From assembly GCF_000165425.1 (NCBI RefSeq), contig NW_001799066.1:62001-126000 (forward strand): DNA of 64,000 nucleotides, written 5' to 3'. Position numbers and translations under genes: made by a program. Positions 13,600 to 26,186 of this stretch are shown in pieces. A model generated the notes under the pieces. The model saw nothing but the letters and a program-made list of their open reading frames with translations, did no database searches and was not told where the DNA came from. Origin of the DNA: Paramecium tetraurelia. Lineage: Eukaryota > Ciliophora > Oligohymenophorea > Peniculida > Parameciidae. Within the stretch, counting starts at the first letter, position 1, and every line of letters begins with the position of its first letter.

Positions 13600-16500
13600 T
13601 CAGATACTTTCATCCATATTTTTGAATGAAGAATTACAGCACTTGTTGATAGATTTGTTCAATCTGATTGACCTAAGTTTTTCCTTAATATTTCTCCTTT
13701 TGTTTTCATTAAATTGATTGTGACAATGTTTCTTCAAATCTTCTAAAACAGCAATTACATTAAATTTTGGAAAGTATAACTCATAGTTTTTCATTTTATC
13801 AATGTCGATTTCTGGGGCATACAATATAGTTCCATTTGTTTACAATTATCCTTAGAATTGATTTTTATCATTCTCATTCTCTACATAATAATTGCCATTT
13901 GCAATTTTCACAGAAGGATGGTTATGCTATTATTAATGGTTACCCTTTAGAGGCATATTGGTATCTGTTCTTACTACCGAAGTTCTTAAATTATTTTGAG
14001 TGTAAGGACTTGATCCTTATTTTATTGTATTGTTGGTGAGATTGTATTAATTGAAAGTTGCATTAGACTAAGAATAATCTCGAGGATCAAATTCATTTTC
14101 AGTATTACGTTAATATGAAACATAAGGGTTCTGTAATGTTCCATTTGAATCATCATCTTAATTTTAATTTCTCAAAATATTAACATTTTAGCCTAACCCA
14201 GTTTTAAGCTTCTGATTCATAAAACTTGTTCTCATTTTCTCAAATTAAGAAGACACTTTTTTTGGGGCAATAGAATGAGTATCTGGTTAGTGAGAATCTT
14301 AAGACTAGCTATCCTAAGATTAGTTGGATTTTTCATGAAATACTTCCTAAATATCAAAACCTAGTTAAACGAGATATGATTCATTTAATTAGCTAAAATA
14401 TTTATGTAGATATTTACTCTTCATTTAAGTATCCAAAATTAATAATAAAATCAATGCCTTAATTTAAGATATTCTGATGATCAGACAAATTGGATTTTCT
14501 TTTAACTTATCTTAATCTATCATACTTAAGTCTTTGTTGATTTTGACTCGCATTTGCATTTCTAGCTATTTTATAAATATTGGTTTGATAAAATACAAAA
14601 GGACAATCCTTATATCTATGAGTCCATTTGCACACATCACAAGTTCTGCCATATGTTTTTTAGTATGTTAACTTTTCCCTTAATTAATGGAACAATTAGC
14701 GACAATCTTCATCTTCAGAAATAACTTGTAAAAAATCATTTCTTTCAATGTAAACAATAGATAAAAAGGTCTGGGATTTGAAATAAAATTGATAAGACGA
14801 ATTAATAATAAACTCTAATTCTCCTATGATATCTCCTCTTTAATAATTTCTTTGCATCATAGCAGAGTTGACCTCTTTCTCATTCTTTTAGAGAGCATCA
14901 AATCCTTTAGAAATGAAGTAACTGTTAACTTGGCCATCCAAAATAAATATTAATTTATTAGCTGGATCATAGACATTAACGATTTCATAGCCAGGAGCAA
15001 AAGTAGCCTATTTGATTCTTTGACATAAATTATTAATGAGGTTTTCTGGAACATTCTCCTTTAAGAATTTAGATTTCATTAAAATTGGTTTATAAATGTC
15101 AATTAATACTTCTTATTTTAGCGACCCACTCAATTTATTTAAAACAGAGTCGTCTTACTCTTGCAATTATTCATCTATTTGATGTTTAAACTCAAAGTAT
15201 TTTCTAACCTTCAAGGACAGTTATAAATTTAATTGCTTCTACTTAATATATTGATTGACTTTTTTCATCGATTTTTTCAATAAAGCCTTTTTCTCCCCTA
15301 AAGTTTTTAAGATTTCTCCAATCATGGAAATGATATAACCGAAAACACCACACAACACCATAGCCACCACAACTACATAAAGTCTTTCAATCGAAGTTTA
15401 AGGTACAATATCTCCATAACCAACAGTCAAAGTTGTTATAACGCTCCAATATAAGGATACTATGTATCTATCATACCATTCCTGATGATAATGGCCGTAA
15501 TAAATGAGCCAACTGTTTTCATCTTGATACACTTCATATTCGATTCTTCCCAATAGGTGCCAGCCACAACTACACATGTGAGCGACTAAAACCAAAAAAT
15601 ATACTAGTTTTCCTAATTCGATCACTGCCTGAACTTCTTCTTTAGCATTCAACAAATCTTCTACATTCTGTATCATTGATCTCACTCTTGCTATACGCAA
15701 TAGCAATATAAATTGAATGTAAGGGATGTTAAATTAGGCCAAAATAAAGGGTATTGCTATTAGCAGATCCCAAATAAAGTTGTTTGAAATGTAATGAAAA
15801 AATATATCGCTACGATTGGTGTGAATGATTCCTTGACTGTAAAAGGCAGTGTTAAAGTTGAGAAGAATTTCAACAATAAATATATAACTTGGAATGGTTT
15901 CGAATAATAGGGTTGAAATTTGGCTTGATTTATCCAGTTCAAAACTTAGACTCATCGGAATATAAAATATATTGATAACGATGAAACACACTACTACTGT
16001 GTCCCAAAAAATCTTAAATGTACTTTCAGGATATATTATCCCTATTTTATTTAAATATTGGCTGATAAAATTCCAGAATGAAAGAGTTTAGAAAATTATC
16101 TTATTAAATATTTGACATATTAAACCATTTAATATGTATTTTTGATTGCCTTATTTGAAATTTTCAAAATCACCGCTTTTATCGCCCAATTTAAGGAATA
16201 TCTCTTAATTCATCAACTTAATCTTTAGTTTATCTGCTTTAGTTTTGAGTTAATATATGAATCTAGCAACATATTTTATAATTTTCAATCCTCCCTTCTT
16301 CCAAGTTTTATTCAAACTCTCAATTAAAAAAAATACTTTACCTTTCATTGAAATGCATGCTGGATTACATATAAAACCCATCTTCGTTTTACAAAATCTA
16401 GTCATTCCTAGGAGATAGTACTTTAACGGTTGGAATCATAGAACTTCTAGATTAAATCAACTCAATAAAGTTTATATTTCTGCTGTTTTCATACAATGAA

Positions 16501-16658
16501 ATTAATTACTTTTCTTGGCTTAAATTATCACCTTAATCGGCTAGGGATTGCTGTTTATTTATCTTATGTAAATTCGATTCATTTTCAGAACCAAATATTT
16601 ATCTTTTAGTACTGATTAGAGTATAAGGGTCGCTTTCAAAATTTTAAGACGAAATCAT
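13600..16658 (-). CDS. Potassium channel with CNBD-like domain (EAG/CNG-type architecture)
   Basis: 1002-residue six-transmembrane channel. Start ATG at 16658 (MISSQNFESDPYTLIS), stop at 13600-13602, introns 16317-16341 (ends GAG) and 14393-14417. After a ~150-residue cytosolic N-terminus, S1-S6 include an S4-like LLRIARVRSMIQNVEDLL and a pore SVITTLTVGYGDIVP; the TVGYGD filter indicates K+ selectivity. A C-linker and a CNBD-like fold follow (GYEIVNVYDPANKLIFILDG, YQRGDIIGELEFI). The phosphate-binding cassette keeps GE but lacks the Arg normally contacting the cyclic phosphate, so nucleotide gating is doubtful. Next comes a Cys/His cluster, CDVCKWTHRYKDC. The Gln/Asn-rich tail of ~250 residues is probably disordered. 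Ciliates have many such channels shaping membrane potential and ciliary beat. Confidence 0.88.
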
Positions 16659-16738
16659 ATTGAGAATGAATGAGAATATAACAAGCAATAATTAATATTG
16701 AAAAATGAAATATAAAATTTAAATTATATTTAATAAAT
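16659..16738. promoter_or_regulatory. Compact divergent promoter region
   Basis: Only 80 bp separate the start codons of the minus-strand channel and the plus-strand coiled-coil gene, so both promoters and 5' leaders must fit here. The sequence is almost pure A/T. No defined element is recognisable. Confidence 0.5.
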
Positions 16739-18419
16739 ATGGAAATTGAAAAATGGAAAACCCAATGCAGGTACCTTTAGAATGAATTGGATTCAATGAA
16801 ATAACAACTATCAGATGCCAAAGACTTAATAAGATTAAATAAGGAATAATTGAAAATCTGTTATAATCCATAATCATTTGATTAGAGTAGCGAATGTAAG
16901 GCTGCATTGGTGTTGCTAAAATACGTCTAAGAAGAAAACGAAGTCTTATTGAAAAAGATTGATCAATTAAGTGATGAAAGAAACCTAGCATTCGATAAAG
17001 TAAAACCAGTATTTAATGCGCATCTAGGCCTTTATTTCTGACCAAATCAACGAATCGAATCAAAGAATGGAATCGTCGCTGATTACTAGTCTCAATAAAA
17101 CAATTACCGAATTAAAAAAGAAATTAAACGAATAGGTGTAGATGTCAAATGAAATGATGGGAACAATCTATTTAGAAAAACATGTACTTTCGAAAATTAT
17201 ATACTTTAGTTGACCCAACCAGATTAGTTGACTTTAAATTTTAATAATGTTATTTAATAAATGAATTCAATGCTATTAAAATAGAAATTACAAATGGAGG
17301 AGTTAGTTGAATAAAAAAACGATTTAGCATAACTTAATTTTAGTTTATCCAACGAAATTTTGAAAATTAGAACTCAAAGATTCACTCCCCGTAATCAAAC
17401 TAAAACATTCTGTATTTATTGAAAATATCTTTAATATAGTTAGCCAGCATGAAGATCCATCGAAATTCATTAATAATTTAGTACAATGTAAGAATTCATC
17501 CCTATTATTTAGTATAAAAGAGATTATTTTTTGATGATGATTCGCAAGATGAAAAAATGCACATGCAATAATCGGCTGTCTTTTCTCCTCTTTTCTCCCC
17601 GTCATTACCGCAAAAAGTAAAACGATAGTAAAAGTAACAAATACCAAAAGACTTCAAGCAAGAACCAGAAAAATACATACCAAAACTTGACTTAACTAAA
17701 GCTTAGCAAATCTAATAATTCAATATCAAAAGAATGCAGCTACTAGCTAATAAATTGGCAAATGAAGGCGTTGAATAGAAAATTTTTATGTAATTGTGCA
17801 AATCTATATGTCTAGGTTATAAGATGAATTGTTAAGAACTAAAAATAAGTATCATGCATAATTAGTGTTGAATTAACAGCTGGATTTATAATTGACGGAG
17901 TTGAACCTTTAAATTATGGAATTGTAAAATGTTAATGAAACATTGATCAAATCAAACCAAATATACGAAGAAAAATGGTCAAGCATCTTCTAATAGTTTT
18001 CATTCTATAAGGAGTTCTATCTAAAACACAAAGATTAGATTTAGCATAACTTATAATCATATGCTACTTCAGATGATCAACAATAGTTCAGTGTATTTGA
18101 GTTTGAAAAAGCATTGAACTCCTCTAAGATTTACAAAAAGAATACCACTCAAAAGAATCCCTCAAACAATAATCCTGCTCTTAGTATCATCAACTATTAG
18201 GATGATACTATTCAATAATCATCTTATAGGCTTCCGACTGACAGGTAAGAAGAAGCAAATAAATTCTTAACTTAATAGTATAAATGTTGTTTAATGATGA
18301 TGGCAAAAGAAGTTATCTCTTTGGATTGCCAACATGTTAAGCCTGTTTAGACTGAACACAATAAAGTGAAAATAAAAAGAAGCTACAGCAACACTATTGA
18401 GTATTTTCCTGTTTTCTGA
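16739..18419 (+). CDS. Hypothetical coiled-coil protein
   Basis: 515 residues, ATG 16739 (MEIEKWKTQCRYLQNELDS) to TGA 18417-18419. Introns: 17000-17027, 17184-17209, 17412-17439, 17488-17512 and 17790-17815. The N-terminal ~200 residues form heptad-rich helices. A polar linker with FSPLFSPSLPQK follows, then another helical segment. Near the C-terminus is QYKCCLMMMAKEVISLDCQH, a Cys/Met-rich patch. No enzyme motif, membrane helix or signal is visible. It shares a bidirectional promoter with the channel gene; co-expression is possible but not shown. Function unknown. Confidence 0.75.
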
Positions 18420-18510
18420 TACCCCATAAGTTTATGTGTCTTATCATAGTTCTACCCAATTAATTCAAAAAGATATAAAATTAAAGTATTATTATTATTG
18501 CAATTTATTA

Positions 18511-19992
18511 ATGACCGATTAAGAGCCACACATACTATGCTTTAATATCAAGGCTACCAAAGAATAAGCGATTAGCATATCTGTTCTCTACACCATTACT
18601 TTGAGTTTATTTTTTGGATCACTATTTGTTTTTCTTTGGACTCAAAGAACTAACATTATACTGAAGGAGAGGAGCTGTTACATTCTAATTATACAAGCGA
18701 TCACTACATACGGATTTGTAGTTTTATATCCGATGGCTGTGCTATCTTCATAAAATTATGTATATGATGACATCAGCTTTTATACAATAATATTGTATTA
18801 TTTAAAATGTTATAAGTTTTATAGCTTAATTTAAATACATTCCAATTTTATGCTATTTGTTGAGGGCCTGCAGATTTTTTTATGCTTTTCAAAGGCCATG
18901 GAAACTATTTAAGCTTTAGGGACTTAATTTTATAATAGCAATGGCTATCTGTTGTATTTCAATAGGATTACTTGAAGCATACACACAATTCGACCAAAAC
19001 ATATTCCAATAGAATGACTCTGAATACAACATCTAAAGAATTATGCCGAGAATGGCATTTGTGTATATCTCACAACTCATCTTGATTCTTGCAATATTTT
19101 TCATGAGAAAAGTTAATGTAAGATATACAGAATTATATTTTAGAAATTTCAATAGTTCGATTATTGGATAGCATTTGCAATTGAACTAATTCAGTTCCTA
19201 ATTAAAATAGTGTTGAGGAATAAGTTTAACTTTATTGATTGCAGTCCATCTCACAAAATTCCATTGTATTACTACATTGATTGCTTCAAATTGTCTTTGA
19301 TGTTATTGTGTTCAACAATCCTACCTTTGTTCTTTTAACATAAATCAATAACAGAATTACCCTTTGAAATGGAATGCTCAACTTTTAGATTGTTTCTAGC
19401 CTAACCGTAATTTATAGAACTATTTTATGAATACTTATGTTATTTTGATAGAACAAAAACCTAAAAATTAATTATGGAAGAATCTCAACACACATAAACA
19501 AACCTCAGAATCAATAATAATTACACAAGTCTATTTGAAAACGAGACTTAATTTAACATCCTCAAATCCTCATTATCAAAATGCTTCATTTCCTATATAA
19601 ATTTTTCATTGTGGCTTGAGAAGGAATAAAACGAGTCTAATGCTGATAATGATAATGAACATTTATTGAGTTCTGAATTTCAATTTATTTAAGACCTCAT
19701 CTCTGAATAGAATGTACCCAAAATGCCCTCCACTTAAAAATACAATAAGTAACTTGCTAATTAAGGTATAAATGATTCAGGCAGATTGGATTTCACTCAA
19801 GATCAAATCAATATCAATAAAGTTGAAAAAATTTGGTTGTACAAAGAGATTCTTTATGAAATTTTAAAAGAAGTGTTTGAACAACATTTCAAATACACTA
19901 ATTCTTACTAGACATTGTATGAACATTGCGAAAGAAATAGAATAATATGGATCAGGCTAGGATAAATTGGATTGACTGGGAATAGTAATTGA
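18511..19992 (+). CDS. Seven-transmembrane receptor-like protein with possible RGS tail
   Basis: 477 residues from ATG 18511 to TGA 19990-19992. The first ~270 residues contain about seven hydrophobic helices, for example AISISVLYTITLSLFFG, GLNFIIAMAICCISIGLL and LSLMLLCSTILPLFF. A basic-aromatic loop (RACRFFYAFQRPWKLFK) is typical of an inner GPCR-like loop. The C-terminal ~190 residues are soluble, starting MECSTFRLFLAQPQFIELFY and ending with VEKIWLYKEILYEILKEVFE. These resemble the first and later helices of an RGS domain, giving an architecture like plant AtRGS1 (7TM plus RGS). The RGS assignment is tentative. Introns: 19118-19143 (TAG) and 18795-18816, the latter ending AAG and placed to restore frame. 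Confidence 0.6.
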
Positions 19993-20333
19993 GTTTCAAA
20001 GCTTGTTTGTCATTTTCATATATTATAATTGAAGTATTCGTAATATCATTTTCGTTTTTACATAAAACTCCTTGTGTGAGCTATCATATAAAACAATCTC
20101 CAATATTAATTAATATTAATTTTTGAATTTTCAGATTTTACTAAAAATTATTCTAATATATATGAATAGAGCTAGGCTTTTCCTCTTAACTTTAAAAACA
20201 AAATTGTTGTTCAATTTAGATTACCAAAGTTTCTAAACTGAAGAATTATTTTAGAATCCAAGCATTCCAATTATAAACAAAAAAAAAATTCAATTAAGAT
20301 TTCAATTTTAAGTTAAATTACTGTAAAATAAGA
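19993..20333. other. Intergenic, nothing recognised
   Basis: 341 bp of AT-rich sequence between two co-oriented membrane protein genes. No coding frame or structural element is visible. Confidence 0.5.
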
Positions 20334-21766
20334 ATGCTTGAATAAACTGAGATAGATAAACAAAAAAAGTTTGAACACATAGGTAAGCTAATTTATTGTT
20401 GTTTTTTCTGTATGCTCTGTTATTCGTTTTAGATTGCAGGGAAGAACATAACATACAACATTTATAACTAAGTATGTGATTTTGAGAAAGAATTTTTTAG
20501 GCTAACTTAACTTTTATTTATCCAATGCAATTCGGAATCAGCCACTTTATCTCTCCATTTGCTCTACTTTTTGTGGATGCCATCATATCAAATTTCAGGA
20601 TGGGTTTTGTAATTTATTTAGGAACCTTTAATGCATTTACATATTTATTAGGTGCATTAATGGTTGCATCTTGCACTGAAGATGAGTTTTTTTTTTGCAA
20701 TGTACGACTTACGTATTAATTAGTCCTACACATTGACAATTACGATAGGAATTGAGACCTTTTTTGGAGGAATTGCCAATTGTATATTCTATGTTTCATA
20801 TGCAGTGTATGCAAACTCATTAACTAATTCCTATAATAAATAGTTATACTTAGGAATAGCATATTCTATACTGTCAACTTGTTAAGTCTTAGGGAATACA
20901 ATAGGTAATAGTTTTTTCATTTTAGGATTCTTTTTTTCTAGTAAGGTCTCCATTTTTCATTACTACTTGATTTTAGTTATAGCCATTCTGATTATCTAAG
21001 TCTTTTTGCTATTTGTAAAGGATATAAGACCGAAAAATGAACGAAAAAAAATAATATTTGGATAATTAATAAAGCAATAATTAAATTAACTCAGAATAGC
21101 ATTTTCTTATCCTAAATTTTAATCCTTAATCCCATACACACTATTTTCCTCAATGGTACATAATAGTTACATCATGTTAGCTCTAAGGCTGTTATTTCAA
21201 TGTACTTCCAGTGCTTTTAAAGGGAGTTTTGGGAAAAACGGATAACCAAAAATCATTTATTATGTTCTTCTTTGGAGGAGTAGGATCTCTATTAGGAGGC
21301 TTTGTAAGTGGAAGGATTGGACATTGGACTAGTTTATTTAATGTAGCATGGTTTCAAACATTCCTAGTTGGCCTATTTTGTGTTTAATCTTTCTTTTCTT
21401 ATGCTGATAAGATTTTAATCATGACCTATTCAAGTGGATTCAATTTAGGATTATCATATTCAGGATTGGAAGCATTGCATGCAATGATGATTGCAAAGTT
21501 AATAAATAAGGAAAACTACTATTATGTTGCCAATAGTGCTGTTAGTGTAGAATTATAAATATTATAATTAGAGTCTAGCATCGACTATCTTATCCCTTGT
21601 GTTTATTTTTTTAAGTAAAACCACATTTATGTATTTCCTGTACTTTATGTTATTGTTGATTTTCTTAAATGTAGCATTTCTGGTGATTTCATAAAGGCGG
21701 TTCTCAAACATCAAACAAGTAAGCCTTATCAATACAGAATAATCAGATTCATAAACTAAGGAATGA
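20334..21766 (+). CDS. UNC93-like multi-pass membrane protein (MFS fold)
   Basis: 436 residues, ATG 20334 to TGA 21764-21766. Ten to twelve hydrophobic helices, with family-like stretches such as GTFNAFTYLLGALMVASC, IGIETFFGGIAN, FGGVGSLLGGFVSGRIG and SGFNLGLSYSGLEALH. These fit the UNC93 branch of the major facilitator superfamily, which in animals regulates a K+ channel or Toll receptor traffic. In ciliates the role is unknown. Introns: 20472-20500, 20702-20723, 20905-20925, 21156-21180 and 21547-21571. The 21-nt intron 20905-20925 is a stop-free multiple of three; reading through it also keeps frame, so its status is less certain than the others. The C-terminus is polar and cytosolic. Confidence 0.75.
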
Positions 21767-22043
21767 GTGTTATTTGTATTATTATTGTGTCAAATTGGTT
21801 ATAATTTGTAAATATATGAATTATAATTACTAAATTGTGAGATTCCATCTGATTATTTGTGAGTTTAAATGCCAAAACTAAAGTTCAGTATTATGAAAAA
21901 GAACGACTACTGATATTTTATTAAATTTAAAAGAACATTCCTTAATAAAGAGGAAAATTTTATTAGTTATCTAGTCAAAGATAAATAATTATTTATTTTA
22001 ATTTAGTTGAATCATTTATTCATAATTTATATTATATTAATAA

Positions 22044-25000
22044 TCATTAATCAATAGAAAAATGTTAATTAGTTTAGAATCTGCTAGAATTCTAATTAGT
22101 ATTTGATTGATTCGCAAATTTTTGTTTTGTTTCATACAATGGATTAAAAGGCTTCAATATTGAAAGGGAGGTTTTCAATAACTAAAATATACTTTTATTA
22201 ATACCTTTCGTTTGGAAAACAAGGAACAAGTAAACCCTAACTTCATTATAAATCTTTATAAGTGACTACATACAATATTAAAACCACATTGTTTATGAGC
22301 AGCAAACACCTTTTGGTAGAACCCTTTAAACTCCTGGAAAGTGATTTAATCTTTCGGATTCTTTTTGTAGAATCGTTTTAACATATCTTAAACTGCAGCA
22401 GCTCCTTTAGTTTTTTAATTATTCATGCTATTGTGGAGTTTTTTCATAAAATTGTCTGATTAGAGATCATTTTATTTGAATTATTCTAAAGATTAACCTC
22501 CATTCTCATTGGCCATTATTTATTTTGCTAATTCTTCATATCCTAAATCTTCTTCTTCAGGTTTGATTAATCCCTCCATCTTTAACGCCTATTCTTACTA
22601 TAATAACAGCTATTTTTCTAGTTCTCCCTTGGATTTCATTAAAATTGAACTTTTTTCTGAGTTTCCCTGATCATGTATATCTAGAGAATTCCTTTGAGTT
22701 AATTAACCAACTTTACTATCTAAACTTGTTTTTGTCTAAGGAGGTTCAAATTAATTAAATTCTTATGGGCCATTTATCTTTTATTTTCCTTAAGAATCAA
22801 GTGATCTTTAATTTCTAAGTTGTTGTTATCTAAAAGATTCTTATGATAGTCGAGAACTCCTTGGGGAAGCGACCTCGAACTACCTAAAATACTCTGAACC
22901 TTCATTTGCAGTCTAATATATAACTTAACTTTGATTCAAAGCTATTGCAACTGCTGTTTCCAATTTTTTAGGTAACTATTGAGCTATTGTTTATTTGATG
23001 TTCAAAGGAAGATCTAATTGAGTAATTGTGGTTTATAGTAATTACATTAATAGGTAGTTTTCAGTTTAGGTCTCCTAATCAATGTGTCCTAAATATAATT
23101 TAATAATATTTACTTTAATGCCAATAAGTAGTGAATTATTGTTAATCTTCATCATTCAATTTGATAATCATTTAGAGTTATTACGGTACGGATGTACTTG
23201 ACCTTTTGATAGCAGAACTACCATTAAATTTTAGTTATTCCTTTTTGTGCTTAAATTATTCATCTGCATCTTCAATGCTGTTCGATTATTTTAAGGTAAA
23301 TTTATCTAAGCTTTATTAAGATGTTCGATTTGAAGGAATCTCCTCAACAGTTTCAATTACCTAAGCATCTACAGTCTTTTTTAGAGCCATATGTCTACTT
23401 TAAGATTTCTATTATCCTTTTTTTATATGTTCTTTTTAAGTGGTGCTTCTTGAAAACTTCACTTTAGCATTGCCATTCTCTGATTGACTATCTTCACTCT
23501 CTTAATAATATTCCTAACCTTCAGTTTGAATTCTCCTTCCAGTGGCATTCATTTTTTTATCCACTGATTTAATTCTCTTAGACTAATTCATGGGTTGTCC
23601 AGATGATGTCCTTTGTGTTTCAAGATTAGTGCCTGCTTATGTATCATCTTAATCCTTAATTGAATTTTAATTCTTAAAAAAATCTTTGGATGCAACTTCT
23701 AAAGTAGTTTATCTTCTTGTGACTTTATTAGAGAAGGCCTGCTTTTTAATTTTTTATTTTTTCAATTCAGCAGATTAATTTAGGGTAGAATCCTCTTCTT
23801 CTATTTTAAGAATGGATTTCTATTTTTTTTTCTTTGGATTGAAATTCGTTTAACTCAATTGTAGTGATAATTTAACTGACCTTTCTGAATTAGACTTGGG
23901 ACTATCTGTTTGTCTAGTTTCCAATAAGGTTTGATTTTTAGATTTAACTTTTTAATTTGCTTTGACAGTATTTGAATGAGTTGGAGATCTCTCGAATCCC
24001 ATGTCATCCAATCTTTCTCTATTTGAAATTTCACTAGTTTTATACATCTATTATGAAGAATCCAATCTCTAATCAATAGAATAGCCATCTTCATTAAATT
24101 AATTGTCAAATTCATAGACAGATTTATATCTACTGGTTAGTCTAGGTGAACCATTTTGTGAGTTTTGAATGTTTTAATCATCACTTTTATCTTGAAACTC
24201 TGTATTTTAGTATTTTAATTCTCTCCCTGAATTTGGAGTTATTTTATTTAATTCACCTTTGAGTTGATACACTTTTTATTAGAATTGCTGATTATCTTTT
24301 TATAATTTTGAAATTAAATTTTGCTATCCAATATCAGAACATTGTGTAGTTTAATCTTGAAAGCTCTTGGAATTCAAAGAAGATAATTGCTTTTCTAATT
24401 TCTTAAATTCATAATTTAATTGTGCTTTATCCTATTCTGACTTACTAACATTTAACTTCATTGACTCTAGTTCTAAGGCTGTTTAAATGTACTAATTTTC
24501 TGTTTGTCTAACCTTATTCTATAATTCAAATATTTCTTAAATCTTCTTGTCCACTTCCATTTTCTTTTCAATCAATTCCTATCTAATTTTTTCACTTACC
24601 TGAGATTCATCCGCCGAACTTTAATTACCTCTCTTAGATGAACTTAATTTATCTTTTTTATGTTGAGGCTACTAAACTTATAATGTTCTGCTTTTCAATA
24701 ATTCATCCTATTTTTATTTCTGTTACACTTATTAAAACAATTTAGCAACAATCTTAAACGTTTCCGATTATATGTCCTTATAATTATGGGTAACATGATG
24801 AATGAATTCCTCCAACACATCCCTTGCCCCTTAAGGTTCCTACTTAGAAGCCTCAACCATCAATTAATCCATTTCTGTTGACTTAGTGTAAATAGTCTTA
24901 TAGATCTATTTTAATTTTTCAGTTGCTGATGATTCACCCATTTGAGTAAACTCGTGTTTCTCTTGCATCACTTTCTGTATCTCCTCTATGTTCTTTTAGT

Positions 25001-25703
25001 TGTCCTTGATTATTTCTGATAATTTAATCTCTAGGTAATCCTTATTGAATCCTCTTATTGCTTCTTGAATATCCAAATTAGTATCTGTCCCTTCACTTAA
25101 CATTATTGTTATTTTTGGATCGTAACGTTTCATTACTATTTGCATATTCAGTTTATTGCTCTATTTTAAGACTTCCTATAAAATGTCTCTTTAATTATCA
25201 TCAATCTCATAGTTCATTTTATGCTTGTATTCAGTTTAAGGTTATCCAGAAATAGAAGGCAATCCTGTCTGTTAACTACTCATCTATCTCATCATGTTTT
25301 TATTCTAAGGAGTCTGGTAACTTGATACTCGCACACCTCCAAATTACCCTATTTCTCCAATGCCATCCTTCATTTATTTTTTGGTCTACGATATTAACTC
25401 TGCCTTTTATTGATAGTCACTTGGCTCATTGTCAAACTCATTAACCATTTTACTATTATAAACAGCCTTGTATAATTCTTTCCATACTGATGATAACTTA
25501 TTCACGATATGACTAAATTCATTCAAATCTCTTGATTACAATTGAAACCCTATTTCATTAGCTGCAGCATCCAAATTATTCGCCACTGTTTACAAATTCG
25601 CTAAAGTGCCCTACTTAACTATTGATTTATTCAACCCTTATAAATATTACTGCAGTTTCTGTAAACTCTAATGCTCTGCTTAACTCTATTGAATTGATAA
25701 CAT
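22044..25703 (-). CDS. Large coiled-coil protein
   Basis: 1203 residues, start 25703 (MLSIQQSQSEHQ after adjustment of the Gln codons; first residues MLSIQQS), stop 22044-22046. Introns: 23089-23113 and 22182-22204. The N-terminal ~400 residues contain predicted helices with conserved-looking stretches such as MNYEIDDNQRDILQEVL and ARDVLEEFIHHVTHNYKDI. A long coiled coil follows (LNVSKSEQDKAQLNYEFKKL). The middle is Ser/Lys/Gln-rich and likely disordered. The C-terminal ~200 residues become helical again, with DMLKRFYKKNPKDQITFQEF, which resembles half of an EF-hand-like helix-loop. If the last intron is not spliced, the protein would stop at 22175-22177 instead. Function unknown; a cytoskeletal or basal-body role is only a guess. 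Confidence 0.75.
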
Positions 25704-26186
25704 TTTGGTGTTAAATGTATTGTTTAATATATAAAATACAAAAATAATAATTAACTCAAAGTAATTAGTAACAATTATTTATAATATTTCTTAAAAATGC
25801 TGGATTTATAATTAATTAATTTTATTAAATGCAAAAGTTTATCTTAATTTAATCTATAATTTATTCAGAAGTTTTACAACAAGCAATTATAAAATAAATA
25901 TAGTGATGCAGTTGATATTTGATTCATATATATATTTTATTATTTGGGATTTCTTAATTTTTCATATTATGAATTGTTAAGTTTCAATTTTCATATGTTT
26001 TTTCTATTTTTAATATAAATTTGACTCTAAAATATTCAATCATTAAATCATTATATCAAAGATATATATCTCTAACTTAAGTGGATATCTATGATTTGTC
26101 ACAAGTTAAGTATTTAAGAAATAACATTTGATTTATAATAAAATAATAAATTCTAAATAATTTGTGCAAAGAAATTGATATTGTAA
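25704..26186. other. Intergenic, nothing recognised
   Basis: About 480 bp of AT-rich sequence between the start of the coiled-coil gene and the stop of the giant cysteine-rich gene, both on the minus strand. No gene, repeat or RNA signature seen. Confidence 0.5.

Noticed and set aside
20687-20696. Apparent frameshift at a run of ten T in the UNC93-like gene
   Set aside because: A canonical 22-nt intron at 20702-20723 (GT...TAG) restores the frame exactly, so no indel is needed.
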